From positions 1-6,230 of the forward strand of contig JAFPPJ010000296.1 in NCBI GenBank assembly GCA_017410745.1: a stretch of 6,230 nucleotides of DNA. The letters run 5' to 3'. Source of the stretch: Oscillospiraceae bacterium (GTDB lineage Bacteria; Bacillota; Clostridia; Oscillospirales; Ruminococcaceae). This document shows positions 1-6,172 of the stretch, in pieces (the stretch's first letter is position 1; each line of letters begins with the position of its first letter). The position numbers and the translations under genes were made by a program. The notes beneath the pieces were generated by a model. That model saw nothing but the letters and a program-made list of their open reading frames with translations, did not search any database and was not told the origin of the DNA.

Positions 1-1
1 C

Positions 2-73
2 GCAGCTATGGGCGCATTCACCGCATTCTTCATCAACTGGTATCCGAAGCATCTGGCTTCCCTGCCGCAGTAA
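2..73 (+). CDS. C-terminal end of an unidentified, probably membrane-associated protein (5' partial)
   Basis: An open frame enters from the left edge and ends at TAA 71-73, giving 23 residues ending in NWYPKHLASLPQ. The visible tail is rich in Ala, Phe and Trp (GAFTAFFINWYPK), as at the end of a last membrane helix followed by a short cationic tail, but that is an inference from composition. I do not recognise the family. Support for a real gene end comes from the hairpin that starts nine bases after the stop and from the convergent gene on its other side. The frame is too short to exclude chance. Confidence 0.5.
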   Translation, partial: AAMGAFTAFFINWYPKHLASLPQ

Positions 74-80
74 ACAGCAC

Positions 81-110
81 AAAGGCGCAGCACAAAGCTG
101 CGCCTTATAT
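81..110. terminator. Shared hairpin between convergent genes
   Basis: AAGGCGCAGC (82-91) pairs perfectly with GCTGCGCCTT (97-106) around the loop ACAAA. On the plus strand it is followed by ATATTTAT, and on the minus strand by TTGTGCTGTTT, so both U-runs are modest. Its place between the plus-strand stop (73) and the minus-strand stop (111) fits a bidirectional terminator. Confidence 0.75.
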
Positions 111-848
111 TTATCCGCCGTATATCACAAATCTGACCGCATCTATGATGAAGTGTGCAGTTATAGCGGAGGCGATGTCGCGCTTTCTCTGCAGGAGCAC
201 GAACGGTATGCCGAACACCACTGCAAGTATCAGACATTCCACGAGGCCGAAGTTATGCGCGATGGCATGGGGCAGTATCATTGCCGCATACATGGTGAAG
301 GTCTCCGCCTTGCTCATCTTCTCCCCTGCCATGTACAGGCACATTGCCATGAATATTGCACGGGATGCGATCTCCTCTGCTATGCCGGGCTGCAGCGCCC
401 ATATTATCCTTACGGGTGAGAGCACCGGGTCTGCGGGCAGATCGGACTTGAACACGAAGGTATTTATCAGTGTCAGCACTACGCCCGCCGCCGCGCCTAT
501 GCCAAGGGACAGCAGCACCGACTTTGCATCCCTGCCGCAGAATATGCCCGTGCCCTTTTTGTCAAGCACCGAGAATACCGCAAGAGAGCATATCAAGGTA
601 GGGAGCGCAAAGAAGATAAGTCCCATCACTCCGATACCATGCAGCAGGCACGCCGCCGCCACAGCACCTCCGAGCAGCAGCGATGCCGCCGCCTGTGAGA
701 GCTTTGGCAGGCCGTTCTTCACGAGCAGATACACCGCCAGTACCACAGTCCATGCCATCATCACCACGAACGGCTCCATAATATGGAGCACCTTGACCGC
801 CACGATAAGCAGCAGGACTGCCCACATTCCCACAAATCCTTTTCTCAT
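111..848 (-). CDS. CPBP-family intramembrane metalloprotease (CAAX protease / Abi-like)
   Basis: This is a 245-residue polytopic membrane protein with about eight hydrophobic segments between residues 5 and 242. Three family motifs are visible in order: EEIASR at 158-163 (the EExxxR motif), a His motif LPHAIAH around 192-198 with His198 as the likely ligand, and HFIID at 232-236 (HxxxD). In CPBP proteins these glutamates and histidines form the active site inside the membrane. Known members process prenylated peptides or bacteriocin-related peptides, or act as membrane scaffolds; the substrate here cannot be told. The start is supported by AGAGGTGG about seven bases upstream and by a strong promoter beyond it. 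Length is normal for the family. It is transcribed alone, divergently from the diguanylate cyclase, with no bacteriocin gene visible nearby. Family assignment is firm; the cellular role is open. Confidence 0.88.
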   Translation of the reverse strand: MRKGFVGMWAVLLLIVAVKVLHIMEPFVVMMAWTVVLAVYLLVKNGLPKLSQAAASLLLGGAVAAACLLHGIGVMGLIFFALPTLICSLAVFSVLDKKGTGIFCGRDAKSVLLSLGIGAAAGVVLTLINTFVFKSDLPADPVLSPVRIIWALQPGIAEEIASRAIFMAMCLYMAGEKMSKAETFTMYAAMILPHAIAHNFGLVECLILAVVFGIPFVLLQRKRDIASAITAHFIIDAVRFVIYGG

Positions 849-885
849 AAAGATCCACCTCTGATGTATTATCTATAATATCTGT

Positions 886-914
886 ATTATATCACATAGT
901 ACGCTCTGAGTCAA
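886..914 (-). promoter_or_regulatory. Sigma-A promoter for the CPBP protease
   Basis: Read on the minus strand, TTGACT (909-914) and TATAAT (886-891) are separated by 17 bases, and the -10 is preceded by TGA, giving an extended -10. The start site would be near 879, leaving a leader of about 31 bases that contains the AGAGGTGG ribosome binding site. Confidence 0.8.
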
Positions 915-981
915 TTAAAATCAGATTAGAATTTCCACGTCACCATTGTACAAAAAAAATCAAAATTTCTGAAAAAAAGTA

Positions 982-1011
982 TTGCAATTCATATCAGACT
1001 TATGATATAAT
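982..1011 (+). promoter_or_regulatory. Sigma-A promoter for the diguanylate cyclase
   Basis: TTGCAA (982-987) and TATAAT (1006-1011) are 18 bases apart. TGA directly before the -10 makes an extended -10 box. Runs of A at about 952-959 and 972-978 lie just upstream and could act as an UP element or bent DNA. The predicted start near 1018 gives a leader of about 27 bases, with GGCGGGTGA (1032-1040) as a ribosome binding site four bases before the ATG. Confidence 0.78.
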
Positions 1012-1044
1012 AGATGTGTATATACTATACAGGCGGGTGATAAA

Positions 1045-2790
1045 ATGAAGGACACGGGGAGCACCATTACTTTTGAAAGACTTGCACTTGCGCTTGCTGG
1101 TGACTATGAGTCTGTATATGTAATAAACAACGATGATGACAGCTATCAGGAGTACGCGGGCTCTGCGGGCGACAGCTGTCTTAAAGTGCTGTCGAGCGGC
1201 AGCGATTTCTACGCCGATACCATAAAGAATTGCCGCGCTATGGTGTACAGGGAGGATCAGGACAAGTTCCTTGAAGCCTTCACCAAGAAGAACGTGTATG
1301 AAGCGCTCAGCCACGGCAAATCCTTCACTCTCAGCTACCGCCTTGTCATAGACGGCAAGCCTGTGCACTATTTCCTCAAGACCATCAGGGGCACGGGTGC
1401 GGACAACAAATTCATCATAATCGGCGTGCAGAACGTGAATGAGCAGGTGCTCCGCACTGCTGCATCAAATGCAGAGAAGGAGACATACCACCATATCGCC
1501 AATGCGCTTGCCAGCCGATATGAAGCCATATACTATATAGATGCGGAGACAAACGCCTATGTGCAGTATCTCGCAAGCTCGGAATATGCGCGGCTCGGCA
1601 CAGCCAAGAAGGGCACGGACTTCTTCGCGGATATAATAACGGATGCGGAAAAATGCATCTATCACGAGGATAGGGAAAGGCTGCTGTTTGAACTGAGCAA
1701 GGAGCAGCTGTTAAAGAGCCTGAGCCTTTCGGGGTCTATCTCACTTATATACAGACAGCACTTCGGGGATAAAGTGAAGTATCTCAATCTCCACGCGGTA
1801 AATCCCAAGAATAATCCCAATGTGATAGTAATAGGCGTATCGGACATAGATGCGCAGATACGCAGGACACATTCCATAGAGAAGAAGAACGAGGACTTCT
1901 CCGAGATAATCAAGGCTCTCACACAGCGGTATGAGGTCATATATCACGTCAATATCGAGACAAATGAATATGCGGAATACTGTGCGAGCCCGAAGTATGC
2001 ACAGATCAAGGTGGGCGAATCGGGCACGGACTTCTTCGGCGATACCCAGCGCAATATGGTCGAGGATATCTATCCCGAAGATCTGTATATGATGTCCCAC
2101 GCCATGGAAAAGGAGACCTTCCTTTCAAGTCTCAGGGAGACGGGCACGAACACCCTAAACTACCGCCTCATGCTCGACGGCAGGCCGCAGTATGTCACGC
2201 TCTTTGCGGTGCGTCCGAAGGAGGATTCCACCCATGTCATAATCGCTGTGGCGAATGTGGATGCGGCGATGCGCAGGGAGATAGAGTACAAGAAGGCGAT
2301 AGGCAGCGCAATGGATATCGCCACAAGGGATGCGCTCACGGGCGTGAAGAACAAGTACGCATATGTGCAGTCGGAGATCGCCCTTGACAATGAGATAAAC
2401 GCAGGCACAGCACCGCATTTCGCACTGGCTGTGGCGGATATAAACGGGCTGAAGAATATCAATGATTCTCTCGGACATGATGCGGGCGATGAATATATCA
2501 GGAGCGCGTGCAGGATGATATGCTCCATATTCAAGCACAGCCCCGTATACCGCATAGGCGGAGATGAGTTCGCCGTGCTGCTGCAGGGCAGCGACTACAA
2601 GGAGAGGGATGTCCTCATGGCAGTGGTCGAATCGGCAGTCGCGGACAACAAGGAAAACGGCCTTGTTACCATAGCGGTGGGCTTGTCGGAATATCAGCCT
2701 GGTATCGACATGAAGGTGCAGGACGTATTCAAGCGTGCCGACCGCAAGATGTACGAATGCAAGAATGTTCTCAGACAAAAGGGTTCATAA
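1045..2790 (+). CDS. Diguanylate cyclase with three tandem PAS-like sensor units and a C-terminal GGDEF domain
   Basis: The 581-residue protein would make cyclic di-GMP from two GTP. The GGDEF domain spans about 420-578: DALTG at 429-433, ADINGLKNIND at 464-474, GHDAGD at 477-482, and an intact RIGGDEF with GGDEF at 505-509. The four residues where the RxxD inhibitory site should lie (five residues before GGDEF) read FKHS, so the classical I-site is absent. Residues 11-411 are three copies of one unit (about 11-137, 151-274 and 288-411). Each has YE-x(2)-Y near its start, an SDF/TDF-x-x-D element, a Y-x-ED element and a closing hydrophobic strand such as VIVIGV. No signal peptide or membrane helix is seen, so the enzyme is probably cytosolic and senses an internal cue; the ligand is unknown. 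Similar single units occur, as far as I recall, in signalling proteins of gut Firmicutes. It is monocistronic, with its own promoter and terminator. Confidence 0.93.
   Translation: MKDTGSTITFERLALALAGDYESVYVINNDDDSYQEYAGSAGDSCLKVLSSGSDFYADTIKNCRAMVYREDQDKFLEAFTKKNVYEALSHGKSFTLSYRLVIDGKPVHYFLKTIRGTGADNKFIIIGVQNVNEQVLRTAASNAEKETYHHIANALASRYEAIYYIDAETNAYVQYLASSEYARLGTAKKGTDFFADIITDAEKCIYHEDRERLLFELSKEQLLKSLSLSGSISLIYRQHFGDKVKYLNLHAVNPKNNPNVIVIGVSDIDAQIRRTHSIEKKNEDFSEIIKALTQRYEVIYHVNIETNEYAEYCASPKYAQIKVGESGTDFFGDTQRNMVEDIYPEDLYMMSHAMEKETFLSSLRETGTNTLNYRLMLDGRPQYVTLFAVRPKEDSTHVIIAVANVDAAMRREIEYKKAIGSAMDIATRDALTGVKNKYAYVQSEIALDNEINAGTAPHFALAVADINGLKNINDSLGHDAGDEYIRSACRMICSIFKHSPVYRIGGDEFAVLLQGSDYKERDVLMAVVESAVADNKENGLVTIAVGLSEYQPGIDMKVQDVFKRADRKMYECKNVLRQKGS
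1075..2277 (+). repeat. Three tandem coding repeats of a sensor domain
   Basis: The units lie at about 1075-1455, 1495-1866 and 1906-2277, with a period of 137-138 codons and linkers of about 14 residues. Matching anchors are YESVY, YEAIY and YEVIY; GSDFYAD, GTDFFAD and GTDFFGD; and the ends IIIGVQNVN, VIVIGVSDID and VIIAVANVD. They have diverged well beyond recent duplication, so the array is an old domain triplication rather than an unstable DNA repeat. Confidence 0.85.
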
Positions 2791-2792
2791 AC

Positions 2793-2819
2793 AGCGGCGG
2801 GGTCTTCCCGCCGTTTTTT
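2793..2819 (+). terminator. Intrinsic terminator of the diguanylate cyclase gene
   Basis: CGGCGGG (2795-2801) pairs with CCCGCCG (2807-2813) around the loop GTCTT, and six T residues follow at 2814-2819. It begins three bases after the stop codon. This is a textbook rho-independent terminator. Confidence 0.93.
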
Positions 2820-3010
2820 CAGCAGCTGCGAGCATCGGGCAGAAGTCGGATCTGCTTTATATGCGCACTCCAGCCATATCCCATATCTTGCAGATCAATG
2901 CTCCGAGGGTCGAACGCCGCTCCCGCTCAAACGAGCATCGGGCAGCAGTCGCCTTTGGCGACCCGAGCCGCAAATGATATCAACTTGCAGGTAAATATCA
3001 ACGAAATCGC
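2820..3010. other. Non-coding structured segment, possible dispersed intergenic element
   Basis: Most of the 328-base gap between the terminator and paaK has no ribosome-bound gene that I can defend. It is GC-rich and full of self-complementarity. CCCGCTC (2922-2928) can pair with GAGC (2933-2936) and GGG (2940-2942) around AAAC. GTCGCC (2948-2953) pairs with GGCGAC (2957-2962) around TTT. GGGTCG (2907-2912) can pair with CGACCC (2959-2964), which competes with the preceding hairpin. GATCTGC (2849-2855) is inverted at GCAGATC (2890-2896). The octamer ATATCAAC occurs at 2977-2984 and 2995-3002. It lies upstream of the predicted paaK promoter, so it is probably not the paaK leader. It resembles intergenic sequence I associate with Ruminococcus genomes, but that is memory, not a search. 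Confidence 0.4.
2829..2951. repeat. Imperfect 20-base direct repeat pair
   Basis: The 20 bases at 2829-2848 recur at 2932-2951 with one difference (A versus C at the fifteenth base). The core is GAGCATCGGGCAG followed by AGTCG. The copies start 103 bases apart in non-coding sequence. A match of this length is unlikely by chance and suggests an internal duplication within one element or two copies of a short motif. Confidence 0.8.
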
Positions 3011-3027
3011 AACCGGTCGCACCGGTT
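3011..3027. promoter_or_regulatory. Candidate operator: AACCGGT-CGC-ACCGGTT palindrome
   Basis: This is a perfect seven-base inverted repeat with a three-base centre, ending four bases before the -35 box of the paaK promoter. The centre is about 48 bases upstream of the likely start site, a usual place for an activator dimer, though a repressor could also bind. No regulator gene is present in the window to pair with it. Confidence 0.45.
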
Positions 3028-3031
3028 TTAC

Positions 3032-3060
3032 TTGACAAATGAGATAATTTGTGTTACAGT
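3032..3060 (+). promoter_or_regulatory. Promoter of the paaK operon
   Basis: A consensus -35 TTGACA (3032-3037) is followed after 17 bases by TACAGT (3055-3060), preceded by TGT, so the weak -10 is helped by an extended -10. A better-looking TATAAT at 3064-3069 is too far from this -35 (26 bases). ACAAAT (3035-3040) and ATTTGT (3047-3052) form an inverted repeat between the -35 and -10 and could be a repressor site. The leader carries a small hairpin, CGCTGC (3079-3084) with GCAGCG (3090-3095). Confidence 0.65.
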
Positions 3061-3118
3061 ATATATAATAGGATATTGCGCTGCTTTCGGCAGCGGTAAA
3101 TGGAGATGATAATTCACA

Positions 3119-4429
3119 ATGATATGGGCAAAGGAAGAAACCCTCTCCCGTGCTGAGATAGAGGGGATCCAGCTCGACAGGCTCAAGAAGCTGGTAAGAT
3201 ATGTGTATGATAATGTCGAGCCGTATCGCGCAAAGATGGATGCAGCAGGCATATCGCCCGATGACGTGAAGTCGCTTGACGACCTGAAAAGGCTGCCCTT
3301 CACCACGAAGCAGGACTTCAGGGACAATTATCCCTTCGGCCTGTTTGCGGTAGGCACGGATAAGCTCGCGCGCATACACGCATCCTCGGGCACAACGGGC
3401 AAGCCCACGGTAGTAGGCTATACACCTCACGACCTTGAGGTATGGGCTGAATGTGTGGCAAGACTTGCAGCAGCAGGCGGCGCAGATTCATCGGATGTGT
3501 GCCAGATATGCTTCGGCTACGGAATGTTCACGGGCGCTCTCGGTCTTCACAAGGGACTTGAGCATATAGGCGCGTGCATCATCCCCTCCTCTACGGGCAA
3601 CTCCGAGAAGCAGCTCATGTATATGAAGGATTACGGCTCAACGCTCCTCGTTGCCACACCTTCCTATGCGCTCAGGCTCGGTGAAGTGGCTCTCTCTATG
3701 GGTCTCAACCCCAAGACAGACCTCAAGCTCCGCACCGCCCTCGTGGGAAGCGAGCTTATGACAGAAGCCATGCGCGATGAGATGAGAAAGCTCTACGGCG
3801 ATAAGCTCACCGTTACACAGAACTACGGCATGAGTGAGCTCATGGGCCCCGGCGTGTCGGGCGAATGTACAGAGCTCTGCGGCATGCATATCAATGAGGA
3901 TCACTTCATCTGCGAGATAATCGACCCCGAGACAGGCGATGTTCTCCCCGCAGGCGAGAAGGGCGAGCTGGTAGTCACCTGCCTCACCAAGGAAGCGCTC
4001 CCCCTCATACGCTACCGCACAAGAGACATCACCCGCCTGTTCTATGAGCCCTGCAAGTGCGGCAGAACAACCGCGAGAATGGATATACTTTCGGGCAGAA
4101 CGGATGATATGCTCAAGATCAAGGGCGTAAACGTATTCCCGTCCCAGATCGAGGAGGTAATGCTCCGCTTCGATGAGCTCGGCCCTCACTATGAGATAAT
4201 CGTTGACCGCAAGGATCATTCCGATATACTCACCATAAGAGTAGAGCTTGCACCCGAGTCCATGACAGATGATGTTTCCGAGCTTGAAAAGCTCAGAGCA
4301 AGGCTCAAGTCAAGTCTTCGCACTATGCTCGGCATAGATGCCAAGATAGTGCTCGAATCTCCTCACACGCTCAAGCGCTTTGAAGGCAAGGCCAAGCGTG
4401 TCACCGACAACAGAAAGGGGCTTACCTGA
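3119..4429 (+). CDS. paaK: Phenylacetate-CoA ligase (AMP-forming)
   Basis: The 436-residue enzyme belongs to the ANL superfamily and joins an arylacetate such as phenylacetate or indoleacetate to CoA using ATP. The adenylate loop SSGTTGKPT is at 89-97, NYGMSE at 235-240, YRTRD at 299-303, the hinge region GRTDDMLKIKGVNVFP at 326-341, and the C-terminal lysine segment GKAKRV at 423-428. Cys250, His257 and the CKCG at 312-315 may form a metal site, which is an inference. Length is complete for PaaK. The start MIWAKEETLSR matches the family's usual N-terminus, although the GGAG (3102-3105) lies about 13 bases upstream, longer than optimal. The downstream ACT gene overlaps by one base. In anaerobes such ligases often work with indolepyruvate ferredoxin oxidoreductase, either forming ATP from arylacetyl-CoA or, in reverse, supplying aromatic amino acid synthesis. 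No such oxidoreductase is in the window, so direction is open. Confidence 0.94.
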   Translation: MIWAKEETLSRAEIEGIQLDRLKKLVRYVYDNVEPYRAKMDAAGISPDDVKSLDDLKRLPFTTKQDFRDNYPFGLFAVGTDKLARIHASSGTTGKPTVVGYTPHDLEVWAECVARLAAAGGADSSDVCQICFGYGMFTGALGLHKGLEHIGACIIPSSTGNSEKQLMYMKDYGSTLLVATPSYALRLGEVALSMGLNPKTDLKLRTALVGSELMTEAMRDEMRKLYGDKLTVTQNYGMSELMGPGVSGECTELCGMHINEDHFICEIIDPETGDVLPAGEKGELVVTCLTKEALPLIRYRTRDITRLFYEPCKCGRTTARMDILSGRTDDMLKIKGVNVFPSQIEEVMLRFDELGPHYEIIVDRKDHSDILTIRVELAPESMTDDVSELEKLRARLKSSLRTMLGIDAKIVLESPHTLKRFEGKAKRVTDNRKGLT

Positions 4430-4851
4430 TGAAACAGCTCACAGTATTTATCGAAAACCGCATCGGCAGACTTGAACAGGTCACCGAGATACTCAAGAAC
4501 AACAATATCAACATCGTATGCCTCAGCCTCGATGACACCGGCGACTACGGCATGCTCCGCATGATCGTTTCACAGCCTTCACAGGCAGTGGAGACCCTCG
4601 TAGATGCAGGCTTCTCCGCTATGCTCACCGATGTTACCGCCATAAAGCTCCCGCATCACTTCGGCATGCTCAACAAGCTGTCCGGTCTCCTCTCCGATAA
4701 CGGCATCGACATAAAGTATATGTACGCACTCAATTCCGGTGCGGATGCTGCTGTCGTGATAAAGACCTCCGATGACGCAAAGAGCGCGGATATACTCGTG
4801 GCAAGCGGCGACTTCAACGTGCTTTCCGCAGTTGATGTATACAATATGTAA
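4429..4851 (+). CDS. Double-ACT-domain regulatory protein
   Basis: The 140-residue protein consists of two ACT domains, about 3-68 and 70-136, with no catalytic domain. The first begins KQLTVFIENRIGRLEQV, the typical ACT opening strand followed by a helix that starts after a Gly-Arg turn; the second opens around IKLPHHFGMLNKLSGLL. ACT domains bind amino acids and control the activity of partner enzymes. Stand-alone double-ACT proteins of this kind are commonly found next to paaK in anaerobic Firmicutes. The ATG overlaps the TGA of paaK (TGATG), with AAAGGGG inside the paaK end as ribosome binding site, so translation is probably coupled. The likely job is to sense an aromatic amino acid and modulate the ligase or its pathway; this is inferred from position, not shown. 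It resembles small subunits of acetolactate synthase in fold only. Confidence 0.88.
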   Translation: MKQLTVFIENRIGRLEQVTEILKNNNINIVCLSLDDTGDYGMLRMIVSQPSQAVETLVDAGFSAMLTDVTAIKLPHHFGMLNKLSGLLSDNGIDIKYMYALNSGADAAVVIKTSDDAKSADILVASGDFNVLSAVDVYNM

Positions 4852-4863
4852 GCTTTACAGCTG

Positions 4864-4894
4864 ATCTGCAGGGAGCGGCTGCTCCCTGCATGAT
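4864..4894 (+). terminator. Strong hairpin between the ACT and symporter genes, without a U-run
   Basis: TGCAGGGAGC (4867-4876) pairs perfectly with GCTCCCTGCA (4881-4890) around GGCT. ATC (4864-4866) and GAT (4892-4894) extend it past one bulged T. The bases that follow (AATACC) are not a U-run, so full termination is unlikely. It may instead protect or process the mRNA and set the ratio of upstream to downstream expression. Confidence 0.45.
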
Positions 4895-4905
4895 AATACC
4901 CTCGG

Positions 4906-4934
4906 CACTTTATCCATTTAAAGTGTTTCAATTT
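4906..4934 (+). terminator. Weak AT-rich hairpin followed by a T-rich stretch
   Basis: CACTTTA (4906-4912) pairs with TAAAGTG (4919-4925) around TCCATT, then TTTCAATTTT follows. The stem is AT-rich and the T-run interrupted, so at most this is a leaky terminator or attenuator ahead of the symporter, whose ribosome binding site starts ten bases later. Confidence 0.3.
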
Positions 4935-4957
4935 TAAAGCGAAAAGGAGAGTTTAAT

Positions 4958-6172
4958 ATGACCTGGGCAATACTCATAATTTACCTCGCGGTCATGATAG
5001 GAATAGGCGTATACTGCCGCAAAATGACCTCAAACGTTAGTGACTTCGTACTCGGCGGAAGAAACATAGGGCCGTGGTTCACGGCATTCGCATACGGCAC
5101 ATCATACTTCTCTGCGGTCGTGTTCATCGGCTACGCAGGACAGTTCGGATGGCTCTACGGCGCATCCTCTACATGGATAGGCATAGGCAATGCAGTCATA
5201 GGCTCGCTGCTCGCATGGGTCATACTCGGCAAGCGCACCCGTATCATGACAAAGCATCTTGAAGCCTCCACGATGCCCGAATACTTCGAGAAGAGATACG
5301 GCTCGCGCTCGCTGAAGATCGCATCCGCCATCATCATCTTCATCTTCCTCATCCCCTACACCGCATCGGTATACAATGGTCTTTCCAGACTTTTCGAGAG
5401 TGCGTTCCATATCCCGTACAATATCTGCATAATCGCAATGGCAGTCTTCACCGCGCTCTACGTTATCCTCGGCGGCTACTTTGCAACAGCCGTGAATGAC
5501 TTCATCCAGGGTCTTATCATGCTCGCTGGCATTATCGCGGTCGTGGTATGCTGCGTAAACTACAAGGGCGGTCTTTCCTCCGCATTCGAGCAGCTCAGCG
5601 CCATCCCCGACAGCAAGGGCGTATACGGCTCTATGGTAGGCCCCGACCCCATAAACCTCATCGGTGTGGTTATACTCACCTCCCTCGGCACATGGGGACT
5701 TCCTCAGATGGTAGGCAAGTTCTATGCGATAAAGGATGACAAGGCCATCACAAGAGGAAGCATAATCTCCACTGTATTTGCATTCGTGGTAGCAGGCGGC
5801 TCCTATTTCCTCGGCGGCTTCGGCAGACTGTATGCAACGGAAGACCCCTCCGATACCACAAGATTCCTGCTTGAGAAGATGCCCAACGGCAAGCTGGTAT
5901 ACGATGCCATCGTTCCCGCTATACTCAACGCAGCACTTCCCGAAGTGCTCCTCGGACTTGTGGTAGTGCTCGTGCTCTCCGCTTCCATGTCCACTCTCTC
6001 CTCTCTCGTGCTCACATCCTCCTCTACCCTTACGATAGACCTTATCAAGCCCATAAAGAAGGATATGGACGACAAGAAGCAGGTGCTCTATATGCGAGTG
6101 TTCATCGTGGCATTCCTTGCGCTCTCAGTTATCCTCGCAATGAACAAGAACGCACCTCTTCCGCCTCAGTAA
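4958..6172 (+). CDS. Sodium:solute symporter (SSS family), truncated at the C-terminus
   Basis: The 404-residue membrane protein belongs to the family of PutP, PanF, ActP and phenylacetate permeases, which move organic substrates with sodium. About ten membrane segments are visible. The LGGR motif after helix one is at 32-35, and the Ser/Thr-rich SASMSTLSS at 341-349 corresponds to the helix that lines the sodium site in PutP. Family members are usually about 480-550 residues with up to 13 helices; here the frame ends after the tenth in NKNAPLPPQ, so roughly the last 100 residues are missing. AAGGAGAG eight bases before the ATG supports the start. It lies 106 bases after the ACT gene with no clear promoter, so it probably shares the operon. 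Arylacetate is a plausible substrate from context, but proline-, pantothenate- or acetate-type substrates are not excluded. The truncated form may be non-functional or an assembly product. Confidence 0.85.
   Translation: MTWAILIIYLAVMIGIGVYCRKMTSNVSDFVLGGRNIGPWFTAFAYGTSYFSAVVFIGYAGQFGWLYGASSTWIGIGNAVIGSLLAWVILGKRTRIMTKHLEASTMPEYFEKRYGSRSLKIASAIIIFIFLIPYTASVYNGLSRLFESAFHIPYNICIIAMAVFTALYVILGGYFATAVNDFIQGLIMLAGIIAVVVCCVNYKGGLSSAFEQLSAIPDSKGVYGSMVGPDPINLIGVVILTSLGTWGLPQMVGKFYAIKDDKAITRGSIISTVFAFVVAGGSYFLGGFGRLYATEDPSDTTRFLLEKMPNGKLVYDAIVPAILNAALPEVLLGLVVVLVLSASMSTLSSLVLTSSSTLTIDLIKPIKKDMDDKKQVLYMRVFIVAFLALSVILAMNKNAPLPPQ

Noticed and set aside
145..864. Long plus-strand frame opposite the CPBP protease
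   Set aside because: It is Ser/Thr/Pro-rich with no known motif and lies antisense to a protein with three family motifs, a good ribosome binding site and a promoter. It is a shadow of codon bias.
2155..2778. 207-codon minus-strand frame under the GGDEF region
   Set aside because: It lies wholly antisense to the conserved catalytic domain, has Cys/His-rich random composition and no ribosome binding site worth naming.
2829..2951. CRISPR array
   Set aside because: There are only two copies of a 20-base repeat, separated by 83 bases, with no cas genes. This is not a CRISPR pattern.
2900..3010. Riboswitch controlling paaK
   Set aside because: The structured region lies upstream of the predicted paaK promoter, so it would not be part of its mRNA, and it matches no riboswitch class I recognise.
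2735..3035. Two overlapping plus-strand frames running from the cyclase end into the intergenic gap
   Set aside because: They start inside the cyclase, cross its terminator and show no domain or ribosome binding site. They are probably spurious translations of the repeat-like intergenic segment.
3064..3069. TATAAT as the paaK -10 box
   Set aside because: It is 26 bases from the consensus TTGACA and no good -35 lies 16-18 bases upstream. TACAGT at 3055-3060 fits the spacing and has an extended -10.
2927..3430. Minus-strand frame spanning the paaK promoter and start
   Set aside because: It overlaps the paaK control region and the conserved PaaK N-terminus antisense and contains no recognisable motif.
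4429..4851. Acetolactate synthase small subunit (ilvN/ilvH)
   Set aside because: It has two plain ACT domains, is coupled to paaK and has no large subunit nearby. A paaK-associated double-ACT protein fits better.
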